From Clostridium uliginosum (GTDB lineage: Bacteria > Bacillota > Clostridia > Clostridiales > Clostridiaceae), in contig NZ_FOMG01000001.1 of the NCBI RefSeq assembly GCF_900112485.1, positions 273,749 through 337,748 of the forward strand: a stretch of DNA of 64,000 nucleotides, written 5' to 3'. The notes under the pieces were generated by a model that worked only from the letters and a program-made list of their open reading frames with translations, searched no databases and was not told where the DNA came from. The translations under genes were made by a program, and so were the position numbers. Shown piece after piece: positions 63,498 to 64,000 of the stretch (its first letter is position 1; each line of letters starts with the position of its first letter).

Positions 63498-63824
63498 TTA
63501 CCGTAGCTCTTCAACAACATCTTCTATTGTAATATTCTTTAATATATAAGTTCCAATAAAGTTTGTTCATTAATATAAATTTTAGAACACTTATAAATAC
63601 TATGATTTAACTACTATAGTGAGGAACTTATATAGAAAATTTATGATATATATGCTTCTAACTAGATATTGCTAATTAAAGATATAATTTTCTATAAAAA
63701 TTATATAAAAGATTATAAATGTATTAACTTAATTAGAACATATATATATATATAATTTACGTTTTTCCATAGATAACATTGATAATATGTGAACTGCTAC
63801 AGAAAATCTACTACTTATTTTCAT
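63498..63824 (-). pseudogene. Broken Rrf2-family regulator (YwnA type)
   Basis: Starts well: GGAGA site, then MKISSRFSVAVHILSMLSME, the N-terminal helix of Rrf2 regulators. After about 22 codons the sequence becomes AT-rich and stops. At the far end a fragment reading ILKNITIEDVVEELR and a TAA (63498-63500) matches the C-terminal end of the family. The space between is about 100 bases too short and unreadable, so most of the sensor/DNA-binding core is lost. The promoter and operator remain intact. Confidence 0.75.
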
Positions 63825-63831
63825 ATTTAAT

Positions 63832-63868
63832 TTCTCCTGTTGTAACCATTATAGTTACAACAGGAGAA
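63832..63868. promoter_or_regulatory. Perfect 37-base palindrome: Rrf2-type operator
   Basis: TTCTCCTGTTGTAAC-CATTATA-GTTACAACAGGAGAA, 15-base arms without mismatch. It covers part of the spacer, the -10 box and the ribosome site of the broken regulator, so it must have served as an autoregulation site. Confidence 0.75.
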
Positions 63869-63876
63869 GTTGTCAA
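63848..63876 (-). promoter_or_regulatory. Consensus sigmaA promoter of the broken Rrf2 gene
   Basis: TTGACA (63871-63876), 17-base spacer, TATAAT (63848-63853) on the minus strand: a perfect match to both consensus boxes. Confidence 0.85.
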
Positions 63877-64000
63877 TATACTTTAGTAAAATTTTTATTA
63901 TGCATCTATAATAGTGCATTTTTACTTGAATAATTTTACAGTTGAATAAACAAAGAGATTCCTAAGCTATTTTTAAGTACTCAAAAATTTTTGCTACCGG

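Overview
The window looks like chromosome of a saccharolytic, spore-forming cluster I Clostridium. Evidence: very low GC, almost all genes on the minus strand, AGGAGG-type ribosome sites, sporulation genes (spoIIM, gerW/ytfJ, dacF), scpAB, a butanol-dehydrogenase-like alcohol dehydrogenase, and oxygen-defence genes typical of aerotolerant clostridia. C. butyricum or a close relative is a plausible guess, but the sequence alone does not fix the species. I saw no rRNA, tRNA, CRISPR array, complete prophage or complete insertion sequence.

Layout. 1-8.9 kb: 3' two-thirds-missing topB, YwbE, a YdjM-type membrane protein, carbonic anhydrase, cold-shock protein, a MecA_N-type class B penicillin-binding protein, a lemA/TPM pair, a ComFB-domain protein and ogt. 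9-15.9 kb: a secreted fusion of a phytase-type tyrosine phosphatase with a GxGYxYP domain, then katG surrounded by gene and IS debris, then a DUF1266 lipoprotein. 16-19.9 kb: an NAD-salvage operon (NrtR-type regulator, PRPP synthetase-like, nicotinamidase-like, nadV) with a promoter and candidate operator. 20-31.9 kb: alpha/beta hydrolase, a two-component system, cca, an RpiR regulator, RluB/RsuA-type pseudouridine synthase, a Cys/Gly-rich small protein, and a YtrA-type GntR/ABC operon. 32-34 kb: polar amino-acid ABC transporter behind a consensus promoter and a leader hairpin.

34.1-39.9 kb is the most unusual stretch: pseB, four tiny paralogous beta-sandwich (CarboxypepD_reg-like) proteins, one small unknown protein, a Maf/MptE-like glycosyltransferase and pseH, with a decayed pseI on the opposite strand. 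It reads as a pseudaminic-acid-type protein-glycosylation locus with its own set of possible surface subunits. 40-49 kb: a membrane-anchored unknown protein, queH, yjbQ, a glycerate kinase/GntP permease/CdaR set, and a two-gene flavin/iron-sulfur oxidoreductase pair. 49.7-57.4 kb: D-Ala-D-Ala carboxypeptidases, DUF2953-gerW, scpAB, dacF, a XerD homologue that has lost most catalytic residues, and spoIIM. 57.6-64 kb: a membrane HExxH protein, iron alcohol dehydrogenase, nitroreductase, ABM monooxygenase, a DsbA-like protein and a YwnB-like oxidoreductase next to a wrecked Rrf2 regulator that still has a perfect promoter and operator.

The intergenic DNA is heavily colonised by two dispersed inverted-repeat families. 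One (60-75 bp, up to about 160 bp) has ends resembling AAGGCATATTCAAAAAA/TTTTTTCATATGCCTT. The other (about 40-340 bp) has ends resembling AGGCTATGTTTTAAAAC with CGTGTTGATATT following. Both occur as full and internally deleted copies, as expected of non-autonomous mobile elements. A third pair of related sequences looks like relic IS200/IS605-type ends.
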